In this document: positions 7,386 to 13,117 of the stretch, in pieces
Layout: each line of letters opens with the position of its first letter
How positions within the stretch are numbered: position 1 is the first letter of the stretch
Origin: Thermoleophilaceae bacterium
Lineage (GTDB): Bacteria; Actinomycetota; Thermoleophilia; Solirubrobacterales; Thermoleophilaceae
Direction of reading: 5' to 3'
DNA: 13,117 nt
NCBI GenBank assembly: GCA_013812485.1
Contig: JACCTJ010000126.1
Coordinates: forward strand, 1-13,117
Notes under the pieces: generated by a model
Told to the model about the DNA's origin: nothing
Seen by the model: only the letters and a program-made list of their open reading frames with translations
The model's database searches: none
Made by a program: the position numbers and the translations under genes

Positions 7386-7754
7386 GTGATCCAAGCCGAA
7401 TCACGCCTGCGGATCGCCGACAACACCGGCGCCCGCGAGATTCTCTGCATCCGCGTCCGCGGAGGCTCGAAGCGCCGCTACGCCGGCGTCGGCGACACCA
7501 TCGTCGGCACGGTCAAGCAGGCCATCCCGCGCGGCTCGGTCCGCAAGGGAGAGGTCGTCACCGCCGTGGTCGTGCGCACGCGCAAGGAGCTCGGCCGCGA
7601 CGACGGCACCTACATCGCCTTCGACGAGAACGCCGCCGTGATCATCGACGCGCAGCAGAACCCTCGCGGCACCCGCATCTTCGGTCCGGTGGCCCGCGAG
7701 CTGCGCGAGCGCAACTTCATGAAGATCGTCTCGCTGGCCCCGGAGGTGCTCTGA
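7386..7754 (+). CDS. rplN: 50S ribosomal protein L14
   Basis: Large-subunit interface protein that contacts 16S rRNA and is the known docking site for the silencing factor RsfS. The 122-aa product is exactly the family length. It begins [19 protein letters not shown] and has [34 protein letters not shown] and [20 protein letters not shown], all classical L14 blocks. The GTG start at 7386 has GGGAG at 7372-7376 upstream. It follows rpsQ by 4 nt and precedes rplX by 5 nt. Confidence 0.98.
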   Translation: MIQAESRLRIADNTGAREILCIRVRGGSKRRYAGVGDTIVGTVKQAIPRGSVRKGEVVTAVVVRTRKELGRDDGTYIAFDENAAVIIDAQQNPRGTRIFGPVARELRERNFMKIVSLAPEVL

Positions 7755-7759
7755 TCCTG

Positions 7760-8098
7760 ATGGCTCACAAGCCCCGCATCCGCCGCGAGGACACGGTCAA
7801 GGTCATCTCGGGCAAGGACAGCGGCAAGACCGGCCGTGTGCTCCGCGTCGAGCCCAAGCGCGAGCGCGTGTTCGTCGAGGGCCTCAACCTCCAGAAGCGC
7901 CATCAGAAGCCGCGCACCCTGCGTGACGTCCAGCGGGCCCAGGAGGTCGGCGGCATCATCGAGAGCGAGGGCCCGATCCACATCTCGAACGTGAAGCTGC
8001 TCGACCCGAGCAACGATCAGCCCACCCGGGTCGGGGTCACCCGGGAGGGCGGCGTCCGCCGTCGCGTGGCCAAGAGCTCAGGGGAGACGGTGGACTGA
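7760..8098 (+). CDS. rplX: 50S ribosomal protein L24
   Basis: Assembly-initiating large-subunit protein near the tunnel exit. The 112-aa product has an N-terminal KOW motif (about residues 8-35: [20 protein letters not shown]) and then [31 protein letters not shown] and a basic C terminus, all usual for L24. GGAGG at 7742-7746 lies 13 nt before the ATG, slightly far. The stop and the rplE start share one base (TGATG), giving reinitiation-type coupling. Confidence 0.97.
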   Translation: MAHKPRIRREDTVKVISGKDSGKTGRVLRVEPKRERVFVEGLNLQKRHQKPRTLRDVQRAQEVGGIIESEGPIHISNVKLLDPSNDQPTRVGVTREGGVRRRVAKSSGETVD

Positions 8099-8805
8099 TG
8101 GCCACGAAGACCGCCAGCGTGGTACCGCGACTCCGGGAGCGCTACGACCAGGAGATCCGCGCGCAGCTGATGGAACGCTTCGGCCTGCGCAGCGTGATGG
8201 AGGCTCCGAAGCTCGAGAAGATCACCGTGAACATGGGCGTCGGCGACGCCAAGCAGGACTCACGCATGCTCGAGCACGCGCAGGAGCAGCTCGCGACGAT
8301 CGCGGGCCAGGCGCCGAGCGTCCGCCGCGCGCGCCGGTCGATCGCCGCCTTCAAGCTCCGCGACGGGATGCCCGTCGGCGTGGCGGTGACCCTGCGCCGG
8401 GCGCGCATGTACGAGTTCCTCGACCGCCTGACCGCGATCGCCCTGCCGCGGGTGCGCGACTTCCGGGGGCTCAACCCGCGCGCCTTCGACGGCCGGGGCA
8501 ACTACTCGCTCGGCGTGCGCGAGCAGATCATCTTCCCTGAGATCGACTACGACGGCATCGACCAGGTGCGCGGCCTCGACATCGCCATCACCACGACCGC
8601 GAAGACCGACGCGCAGGCCTTCGCGCTGCTCCGTGACCTCGGCATGCCCTTCCGCCAGGAGGGCGGCGCCGGAATCGCCGCCGCGAGCGCGCGCGCCGAG
8701 GAGGATCGCGGAGGCAAGACCCAAGACGAGCCGATCGACCCCGCCAGCCAGCCCGCCGACGCCGAGGCCGTTCCCTCTGGTGTCGACCCCGACGCCGCCA
8801 GCTAG
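8098..8805 (+). CDS. rplE: 50S ribosomal protein L5 with acidic C-terminal tail
   Basis: L5 binds 5S rRNA with L18 and contacts the P-site tRNA. Residues 1-187 are a full L5: [27 protein letters not shown] (38-54), [17 protein letters not shown] (78-94), [19 protein letters not shown] (116-127), [19 protein letters not shown] (130-148) and LLRDLGMPF (177-185). The remaining 48 residues ([20 protein letters not shown] onward) are Ala/Glu/Asp/Pro-rich and have no match to the usual 180-aa protein. They appear disordered and acidic. The ATG at 8098 overlaps the rplX stop. The gene is followed after 13 nt by rpsN. Confidence 0.96.
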   Translation: MATKTASVVPRLRERYDQEIRAQLMERFGLRSVMEAPKLEKITVNMGVGDAKQDSRMLEHAQEQLATIAGQAPSVRRARRSIAAFKLRDGMPVGVAVTLRRARMYEFLDRLTAIALPRVRDFRGLNPRAFDGRGNYSLGVREQIIFPEIDYDGIDQVRGLDIAITTTAKTDAQAFALLRDLGMPFRQEGGAGIAAASARAEEDRGGKTQDEPIDPASQPADAEAVPSGVDPDAAS

Positions 8806-8818
8806 CGTAGAGAGACCG

Positions 8819-9004
8819 ATGGCCAAGACCTCACAGTTCGTCAAGTCCCAGCGTCAGCAGAAGTACAAGACGCGGAACTACAACCGCTGCCGCCGCTGCG
8901 GGCGCTCGCGCGCCTTCCTGCGCAAGTTCGGACTCTGCCGCATCTGCCTGCGCGAGGTCGCGAGCGAGGGCTACGTGCCCGGCCTGACCAAGTCGAGCTG
9001 GTAG
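8819..9004 (+). CDS. rpsN: 30S ribosomal protein S14, zinc-binding type
   Basis: Small-subunit head protein. The 61-aa product is the short C+ type, with a zinc ribbon made by Cys24-x2-Cys27 and Cys40-x2-Cys43 (CRRCGRSR and LCRICLRE). It ends in the classical LTKSSW. It starts at the ATG at 8819; only a weak AGAGAG lies upstream. Actinobacteria often carry a second, cysteine-free S14 elsewhere that replaces this one under zinc limitation; whether this genome does cannot be seen here. Position between rplE and rpsH is standard. Confidence 0.98.
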   Translation: MAKTSQFVKSQRQQKYKTRNYNRCRRCGRSRAFLRKFGLCRICLREVASEGYVPGLTKSSW

Positions 9005-9019
9005 GGGAAGGCGGAGACC

Positions 9020-9418
9020 ATGAGCTTCACCGATCCGATCGCCGACCTGCTCACCCGCATCCGCAACGCGCTCCACGCCGAGCGCGACGTGGTCGAGCTG
9101 CCGTCCTCGAGGTTCAAGGTCGAGGTTGCTCGCATCCTCCGCGAGCAGGGCTACATCGAGGGCTACCGCACCGAGGCCGCGCGCGTCGGGCAGACGCTGC
9201 ACATCGACCTCAAGTACACCGACGATCGTCGCTCGGTGATCTCGTCTCTCCGGCGTGTATCCCGGCCGGGGCGGCGGACCTACGTCGGCGCGCGCGAGGT
9301 TCCGCGCGTGCTCGGCGGCATGGGTACCGCGATCATCTCGACCTCCCAGGGCGTCATGACCGGTCACGAGGCCCGCCGCGCGGGCGTGGGCGGCGAGGTC
9401 GTCGCCTACATCGTCTAG
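9020..9418 (+). CDS. rpsH: 30S ribosomal protein S8
   Basis: Primary 16S rRNA-binding protein and, in E. coli, translational repressor of the spc operon. The 132-aa product has the usual length. It shows [14 protein letters not shown] (5-18), [16 protein letters not shown] (25-40), VSRPGRRTY (80-88) and the family signature [15 protein letters not shown] (106-120) followed by GGEVVAY. The ATG at 9020 has GGCGGAG close upstream. It lies 15 nt after rpsN and 11 nt before rplF. I see no obvious S8-box mimic near rplE, but did not fold the region. Confidence 0.98.
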   Translation: MSFTDPIADLLTRIRNALHAERDVVELPSSRFKVEVARILREQGYIEGYRTEAARVGQTLHIDLKYTDDRRSVISSLRRVSRPGRRTYVGAREVPRVLGGMGTAIISTSQGVMTGHEARRAGVGGEVVAYIV

Positions 9419-9429
9419 ATGGTCTCGCC

Positions 9430-9963
9430 GTGAGCCGTATCGGAAAGCAGCCGATCCCCGTCCCCGCCGGGGTCAGCGTGCAGATCGAGCCCGGCATCGT
9501 GCGCGTGAACGGGCCCAAGGGCGAGCTTTCGGAGCGCGTCTCTCGCGCCATGGCCGTCGAGCAGTCGGACGGAGAGCTGCTCGTCTCGCGGCCGACCGAT
9601 CGCGGCGAGCACCGGGCCCTGCACGGCCTCACCCGCACGCTCATCGCCAACATGGTGACCGGGGTCACCGACGGCTACGAGAAGCGCCTCGAGATCCAGG
9701 GGGTCGGCTACCGCGCGGCGTTGCACGGCACCGACATCGAGCTCCAGGTCGGCTACTCGCATCCCGTCAAGGTCCCCGCGCCCGCGGGCATCGAGTTCGA
9801 GGTGCCCGTGCCTACGCAGATCGTGGTGCGCGGGTTCTCGAAGCAGCTCGTCGGCGAGACCGCCGCCCGCATCCGCAAGGTCCGCAAGCCCGAGCCTTAC
9901 AAGGGCAAGGGCATCCGCTACGCCGGCGAGCAGGTCCACCGCAAGGTGGGCAAGCGCGCATGA
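9430..9963 (+). CDS. rplF: 50S ribosomal protein L6
   Basis: Large-subunit protein near the factor-binding site. The 177-aa product has the typical size and the duplicated L6 fold. The first repeat begins [14 protein letters not shown] (2-15) with VNGPKGELS, and the second contains [15 protein letters not shown] and [12 protein letters not shown]. The end is the signature [15 protein letters not shown] followed by a basic KVGKRA. The GTG start at 9430 is chosen from the family N terminus; the ATG at 9419 opens only a four-codon frame. No strong SD is visible in the 11-nt gap. The stop overlaps the rplR ATG as ATGA. Confidence 0.97.
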   Translation: MSRIGKQPIPVPAGVSVQIEPGIVRVNGPKGELSERVSRAMAVEQSDGELLVSRPTDRGEHRALHGLTRTLIANMVTGVTDGYEKRLEIQGVGYRAALHGTDIELQVGYSHPVKVPAPAGIEFEVPVPTQIVVRGFSKQLVGETAARIRKVRKPEPYKGKGIRYAGEQVHRKVGKRA

Positions 9964-10322
9964 GCGGCGTGCGCACCGCCGACAAGCCCACCCAGCGCCT
10001 GCGCCGCCGCCGGCGCGTGCGCGCGAAGGTGCGCGGCACGGCCGAGCGGCCGCGGCTGTCGGTCTTTCGTTCGAACAGGGGCGTCCAGGCCCAGCTCGTC
10101 GACGACGTCGCTGGACGTACGCTGGCCGCGACGACGTGGACCGAGCCCGACCTGCGCGAGCTAGGTCGCACCGATCAGGCCCGCCGCGCTGGCGAGCTGC
10201 TCGCCGAGCGCGCCCGCGCGGCCGGAGTCGAGACCTGCGTGTTCGACCGCGGCGGATACCGCTATCACGGCCGGGTCCAGGCCCTCGCCGAGGGCGCCCG
10301 CGAGGGGGGCCTGCGCTTCTAG
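9960..10322 (+). CDS. rplR: 50S ribosomal protein L18
   Basis: 5S rRNA-binding protein of the central protuberance, working with L5. The 120-aa product shows the basic N terminus [20 protein letters not shown], then [18 protein letters not shown], an alanine-rich helix [15 protein letters not shown] and the closing [20 protein letters not shown], all diagnostic. The ATG overlaps the rplF stop. It is followed by a 61-nt gap before rpsE, the only gap above 15 nt inside the second gene block. Confidence 0.97.
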   Translation: MSGVRTADKPTQRLRRRRRVRAKVRGTAERPRLSVFRSNRGVQAQLVDDVAGRTLAATTWTEPDLRELGRTDQARRAGELLAERARAAGVETCVFDRGGYRYHGRVQALAEGAREGGLRF

Positions 10323-10383
10323 GCGGTCGCCGGGCGCCGAGCCCCCCGTCGCGTCCCCGAGCGTTCGATACCCTCGATCGACC

Positions 10384-11013
10384 ATGGCCAGAGGTGAGAG
10401 AACAGACCGCGCCGGACCCGACCTGCAGGAGCGGGTGGTCGAGATCAACCGTGTCGCCAAGGTCGTCAAGGGCGGTCGGCGCTTCTCGTTCACCGCGCTC
10501 GTGGTCGTCGGCGACGAGCGCTCCAAGGTCGGCGTCGGCTACGGCAAGGCCAACGAGGTCCCGCTGGCCATCCAGAAGGGCGTCGAGCGGGCCCGCCAGA
10601 ACCTGTTCGAGGTGCCGATGTATGGCTCGACCATCACGCACGAGGTCACGGGCGTCTTCGGCGCGGGCCGCGTGCTGCTGAAGCCGGCCTCCGAGGGCAC
10701 CGGGGTGATCGCCGGCGGCGGCGTGCGCGCCGTGCTCGAGCTGGCCGGCATCCGCGACGTGCTCTCGAAGTCGCTCGGCACGCAGAACCCGATCAATCTC
10801 GTCAAGGCGACGGTCACCGGGCTAAAGGAGCTGCGCCGCCCCCGGGACGTGGCCGCGCTGCGCGGCCTCTCGGTGGGCGAGGTCCTGAGCGGCCGCTCGT
10901 CGCCGGCCGGCGCCAACGGCGCCGCCGACGGCACTTCCGCCGCCGACGGTGTTCCCGCGGCCAACGGCGCCGGCACGGAGATCCGGGGCGCCGGCGAGGA
11001 GACGCCCGCCTGA
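10384..11013 (+). CDS. rpsE: 30S ribosomal protein S5 with C-terminal tail
   Basis: S5 lines the mRNA entry channel and affects decoding accuracy. The 209-aa product has the S5 double-strand-binding fold ([21 protein letters not shown], 14-34; [15 protein letters not shown], 49-63) and the C-terminal domain ([27 protein letters not shown], about 97-123; then [14 protein letters not shown]). Conserved sequence stops near residue 169. The last 40 residues are Ala/Gly/Asp/Ser with repeated AADG/AANG units, absent from short homologues (about 166 aa in E. coli). The ATG at 10384 has no Shine-Dalgarno in front of it. The stop overlaps the rpmD start (TGATG). Confidence 0.96.
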   Translation: MARGERTDRAGPDLQERVVEINRVAKVVKGGRRFSFTALVVVGDERSKVGVGYGKANEVPLAIQKGVERARQNLFEVPMYGSTITHEVTGVFGAGRVLLKPASEGTGVIAGGGVRAVLELAGIRDVLSKSLGTQNPINLVKATVTGLKELRRPRDVAALRGLSVGEVLSGRSSPAGANGAADGTSAADGVPAANGAGTEIRGAGEETPA

Positions 11014-11192
11014 TGGCCGCCGCGCTTCGCGTCACCCAGGTCCGCTCCTCCAACGGCGCCAACCCGAGCCAGCGCGGCGCGCTGCGCTCGCTCGGTCTCG
11101 GCCGCATCGGGTCGACCACCGAGCGCGAGGACCATCCGACCGTCCGGGGCGCCCTGCGGATCATCGACCACCTGGTCAAGGTCGAGCGATGA
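11013..11192 (+). CDS. rpmD: 50S ribosomal protein L30
   Basis: Small large-subunit protein. The 59-aa product reads LRVTQVRSSNGANPSQRGAL near the start, then RSLGLGRIGSTTEREDHPTV and a final HLVKVER, a complete L30 of normal length. The usual hydrophobic residue after the first VRS is replaced by SNGAN, a minor variation. The ATG shares one base with the rpsE stop and the stop overlaps the rplO ATG (ATGA), so it is sandwiched in a coupled trio. It is easily missed because larger readings in other frames cover it. Confidence 0.95.
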   Translation: MAAALRVTQVRSSNGANPSQRGALRSLGLGRIGSTTEREDHPTVRGALRIIDHLVKVER

Positions 11193-11692
11193 GCCCGCTC
11201 GATCCCGACCAGATCGGCCTCCACTCCCTGAAGCCCGCCGCCGGCTCCCGCCACCGGCGCAAGCGCGTCGGCCGTGGTGAAGGGTCGGGCATGGGCAAGA
11301 CCTCCGGCCGCGGCGAGAAGGGCTACGGCGCGCGCTCCGGATCGAAGAGCCGGACCGGTCGCGAGGGCGGCCAGATGCCGATCCAGATCCGGCTGCGCAA
11401 GCTGCGCGGGCCGCACATGAAGAAGTCGATGCCCTTCGAGCGCTTCCGCACCCACACTCAGCCGGTGAACCTGCGCGACCTCGAGGCCCGCTTCGACGAC
11501 GGAGCCGAGGTCACCCCGCAGACGCTGGCCGCCACCGGGCTCGCCACTCGCAAGGGCGTCCGGGTCAAGGTGCTCGGCGAGGGCGAGCTCTCGAAGGCGC
11601 TGACCGTCCGCGCCCACGCCTTCTCGAAGTCCGCGCGCGAGCGGATCGAGGCCGCCGGCGGCACGTGCGCGCCGCCGCCGCCCGAAGCCTAA
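11189..11692 (+). CDS. rplO: 50S ribosomal protein L15
   Basis: Late-assembling large-subunit protein. The 167-aa product has the N-terminal L15 signature HRRKRVGRGEGSGMGKTSG (22-40) continuing into RGEKGYGARSGSK. GGQMPIQIRLRKLRG and NLRDLEARFDDGAEVTP follow, and then the C-terminal domain ending VRAHAFSKSARERIEAAGG with a short proline-rich end. The ATG at 11189 overlaps the rpmD stop; a longer upstream reading crosses rpmD and lacks homology. The gene is 14 nt before the preferred secY start. Confidence 0.97.
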   Translation: MSPLDPDQIGLHSLKPAAGSRHRRKRVGRGEGSGMGKTSGRGEKGYGARSGSKSRTGREGGQMPIQIRLRKLRGPHMKKSMPFERFRTHTQPVNLRDLEARFDDGAEVTPQTLAATGLATRKGVRVKVLGEGELSKALTVRAHAFSKSARERIEAAGGTCAPPPPEA

Positions 11693-11706
11693 GCCGACCC
11701 CAGCCC

Positions 11707-12978
11707 GTGCTGAAGACCCTCCTCAACTCGATCCGCACGCCGGAGATCCGGAGCAAGCTGCTGTTCACGGCGGGCATGCTCGCCCTCTACCGGCTCGGCG
11801 CCTACATCCCCGCGCCGGGCATCAACGTCGACGCGGTCGAGCAGATCTCGGAGAACTTCACGGGCTCGAACGTGCTCGGCTTCCTCAACCTGTTCTCGGG
11901 AGGGAGCCTCTCGCGCTTCGCCATCTTCGCGCTCGGGATCATGCCCTACATCACGGCCTCGATCATGCTCCAGCTCCTGACCGTGGTACTGCCCTCGCTC
12001 GAGAAGCTCCGCAAGGAGGGCGAGGTCGGTCAGCAGAAGATCACCCAGTACACCCGCTACCTGACCGTGGCCCTCGCCTTCGGCCAGTCGATCGGCTACG
12101 TGTTCCTCTTCCGCTCCATCGGCGCCAGCTCGGGGGCCTCGATCGTCGAGAACTTCACCTTCGGGAAGGTCTTCCTCATCGTCACCACGCTGACCGCCGG
12201 CACGGTGCTCGTGATGTGGCTCGGCGAGCTCATCACCCAGCGCGGGATCGGCAACGGCATCTCGCTGATGATCTTCGCCAGCATCGTCGCCGGGCTCCCG
12301 AGCGGGCTCCAATCGTGGTTCACCAACCCGGACCAGATCTTCGTGGTGATGATGCCCATCATCGCGCTCGCGGTGATCGCGGCCGTGGTCTTCATGCAGG
12401 AAGGCCAGCGGCGGATCCCCGTGCAGTACGCGAAGCGGGTTATCGGACGGAAGATGGCCGGCGGCGGCTCGACCTACCTACCGCTGCGCGTGAACATGGC
12501 CGGCGTGATACCCGTGATCTTCGCCGCGTCGCTCATGGCCTTCCCGCCCACGGTGGGTGAGCTGATCCAGGCGCCTTGGGCGCGCGATCTGTCGGCGTTC
12601 TTCAATCCGAGCGGTTGGGGCTACATCGTCGGCGAGTCGGTGTTCATCATCGTCTTCACCTACTTCTACACCGCGGTCACCTTCAATCCGGTGGAGCAGG
12701 CCGACAACCTCAAGAAGTACGGCGGCTTCATCCCCGGCGTGAGACCCGGCCGCCCGACGGCCGAGTTCCTTGACCGCATTCTCAGCCGCCTGACCTTCTG
12801 GGGAGCCCTATACCTGGCCGCGGTCGCCGCTCTGCCGACGCTCCTCATCAGCCAGACGACGGCCAACTTCTTCTTCGGCGGCACGTCGATCCTGATCGTC
12901 GTCGGCGTCGCCCTCGACACCATGAAGCAGCTCGAGGCGCAGCTCATGATGCGCAACTACGAGGGCTTCCTCAAGTGA
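11707..12978 (+). CDS. secY: Protein translocase subunit SecY
   Basis: Central channel of the SecYEG translocon in the cytoplasmic membrane. From the GTG at 11707 the product is 423 aa, beginning [17 protein letters not shown]. Ten hydrophobic segments can be picked out, about residues 18-35, 70-92, 117-137, 153-173, 183-200, 210-230, 263-282, 308-328, 365-382 and 390-405. Known marks are [20 protein letters not shown] (62-81) with the plug-side helix, [18 protein letters not shown] (173-190), [11 protein letters not shown] (234-244), [19 protein letters not shown] (326-344) and the C-terminal [10 protein letters not shown]. An in-frame GTG at 11665 would add 14 unconserved residues overlapping rplO. 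Neither start has a good SD. Synthesis at the end of a ribosomal operon is typical. Confidence 0.97.
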   Translation: MLKTLLNSIRTPEIRSKLLFTAGMLALYRLGAYIPAPGINVDAVEQISENFTGSNVLGFLNLFSGGSLSRFAIFALGIMPYITASIMLQLLTVVLPSLEKLRKEGEVGQQKITQYTRYLTVALAFGQSIGYVFLFRSIGASSGASIVENFTFGKVFLIVTTLTAGTVLVMWLGELITQRGIGNGISLMIFASIVAGLPSGLQSWFTNPDQIFVVMMPIIALAVIAAVVFMQEGQRRIPVQYAKRVIGRKMAGGGSTYLPLRVNMAGVIPVIFAASLMAFPPTVGELIQAPWARDLSAFFNPSGWGYIVGESVFIIVFTYFYTAVTFNPVEQADNLKKYGGFIPGVRPGRPTAEFLDRILSRLTFWGALYLAAVAALPTLLISQTTANFFFGGTSILIVVGVALDTMKQLEAQLMMRNYEGFLK

Positions 12979-12979
12979 G

Positions 12980-13070
12980 GCTGCAAACTGTCGGATAACG
13001 GGGTCATCGGTCGCTCGTGTGCTGCTCGCACACGTCGCTCCCTGCTTCCCCCGTTCTCCTCGGTTTTCGC
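12980..13070 (+). repeat. Interspersed hairpin element, copy 3
   Basis: Begins 2 nt after the secY stop with GCTGCAAAC, the same opening as copy 1. It carries a perfect 7-bp stem CGTGTGC/GCACACG (13016-13022 with 13028-13034, loop TGCTC) at the same 36-nt offset as copy 1. A 36-nt pyrimidine-rich tail without any A follows, with CCCTGCTTCC (13040-13049) and TTTTCGC (13064-13070). Copy 3 has one extra base between these blocks. It could aid transcription termination after secY, although no U-tract directly follows the stem. Confidence 0.7.
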
Positions 13071-13117
13071 CTCCCTATCTTGCCGCGGTCCTTCGGGCTG
13101 TGGCCCGCTGCGCGAAG
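13071..13117. other. Unassigned right end of the window
   Basis: No gene is recognised. CGGGC (13094-13098) can pair with GCCCG (13103-13107), and CTTCG (13091-13095) is complementary to CGAAG at the very end, so a second structure may lie here, but the window cuts it. adk commonly follows secY in bacteria, but its start is not visible. Confidence 0.3.

Noticed and set aside
9415..10641. 408-aa and other long minus-strand frames, including 271-1458
   Set aside because: These are antisense shadows of rplF/rplR/rpsE and tuf. They show no domain signature or start context and have compositional bias only.
11665..11706. Upstream GTG start for secY
   Set aside because: The extra 14 residues are Ala/Arg-rich, unconserved, and encoded inside the end of rplO. 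The family N terminus fits the GTG at 11707.

Overview
The window is a stretch of bacterial core genome. It carries tuf (EF-Tu) followed by the S10, spc and secY ribosomal-protein cluster, with every gene on the + strand: tuf, rpsJ, rplC, rplD, rplW, rplB, rpsS, rplV, rpsC, rplP, rpmC, rpsQ, rplN, rplX, rplE, rpsN (zinc type), rpsH, rplF, rplR, rpsE, rpmD, rplO, secY. The DNA is very GC-rich with strong G/C third positions. GTG starts are frequent and one gene (rpsS) starts with TTG. GC richness, the tuf-rpsJ junction, a four-cysteine S14 and low-complexity tails on several ribosomal proteins suggest a high-GC actinobacterium. A deep lineage such as Thermoleophilia/Solirubrobacterales is my guess; it is inference and was not tested by any search.

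Layout: 1-75 is a leader with a ribosome binding site for tuf. tuf (76-1263) is followed by a UUCG hairpin and rpsJ. A 134-nt spacer (1637-1770) separates rpsJ from the tightly packed block rplC-rplD-rplW-rplB-rpsS-rplV-rpsC (1771-6091). A 204-nt spacer (6092-6295) precedes the second packed block, rplP to secY (6296-12978), whose only sizeable gap is 61 nt before rpsE. The last 139 nt after secY hold no recognised gene. Most junctions are ATGA, GTGA or TGATG overlaps, or gaps of 15 nt or less, which implies co-transcription and translational coupling. Together the genes make parts of both ribosomal subunits, the elongation factor that delivers aminoacyl-tRNA, and the membrane channel that receives nascent chains at the exit tunnel.

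The least ordinary observation is a family of about 90-nt intergenic elements, one in each of the three large non-coding gaps (after rpsJ, after rpsC, after secY), all in the same orientation. Each has a 7-bp stem at the same place. The stem sequence differs completely between copies while pairing is kept, and it is followed by a pyrimidine-rich tail with near-invariant CCCTGCKTCC and TTTTCGC blocks. Differences between copies 1 and 2 fall evenly over codon positions (7/7/8), so they look like structured RNA/DNA repeats rather than small genes. They divide the operon into modules. I do not recognise the family.

A second theme is low-complexity extensions: L22 (131 residues at the N terminus, with an internal GTG and Shine-Dalgarno that could also make a standard-size L22), S3 (Gly/Arg tail), S17 (basic N terminus), L5 and S5 (C-terminal tails).
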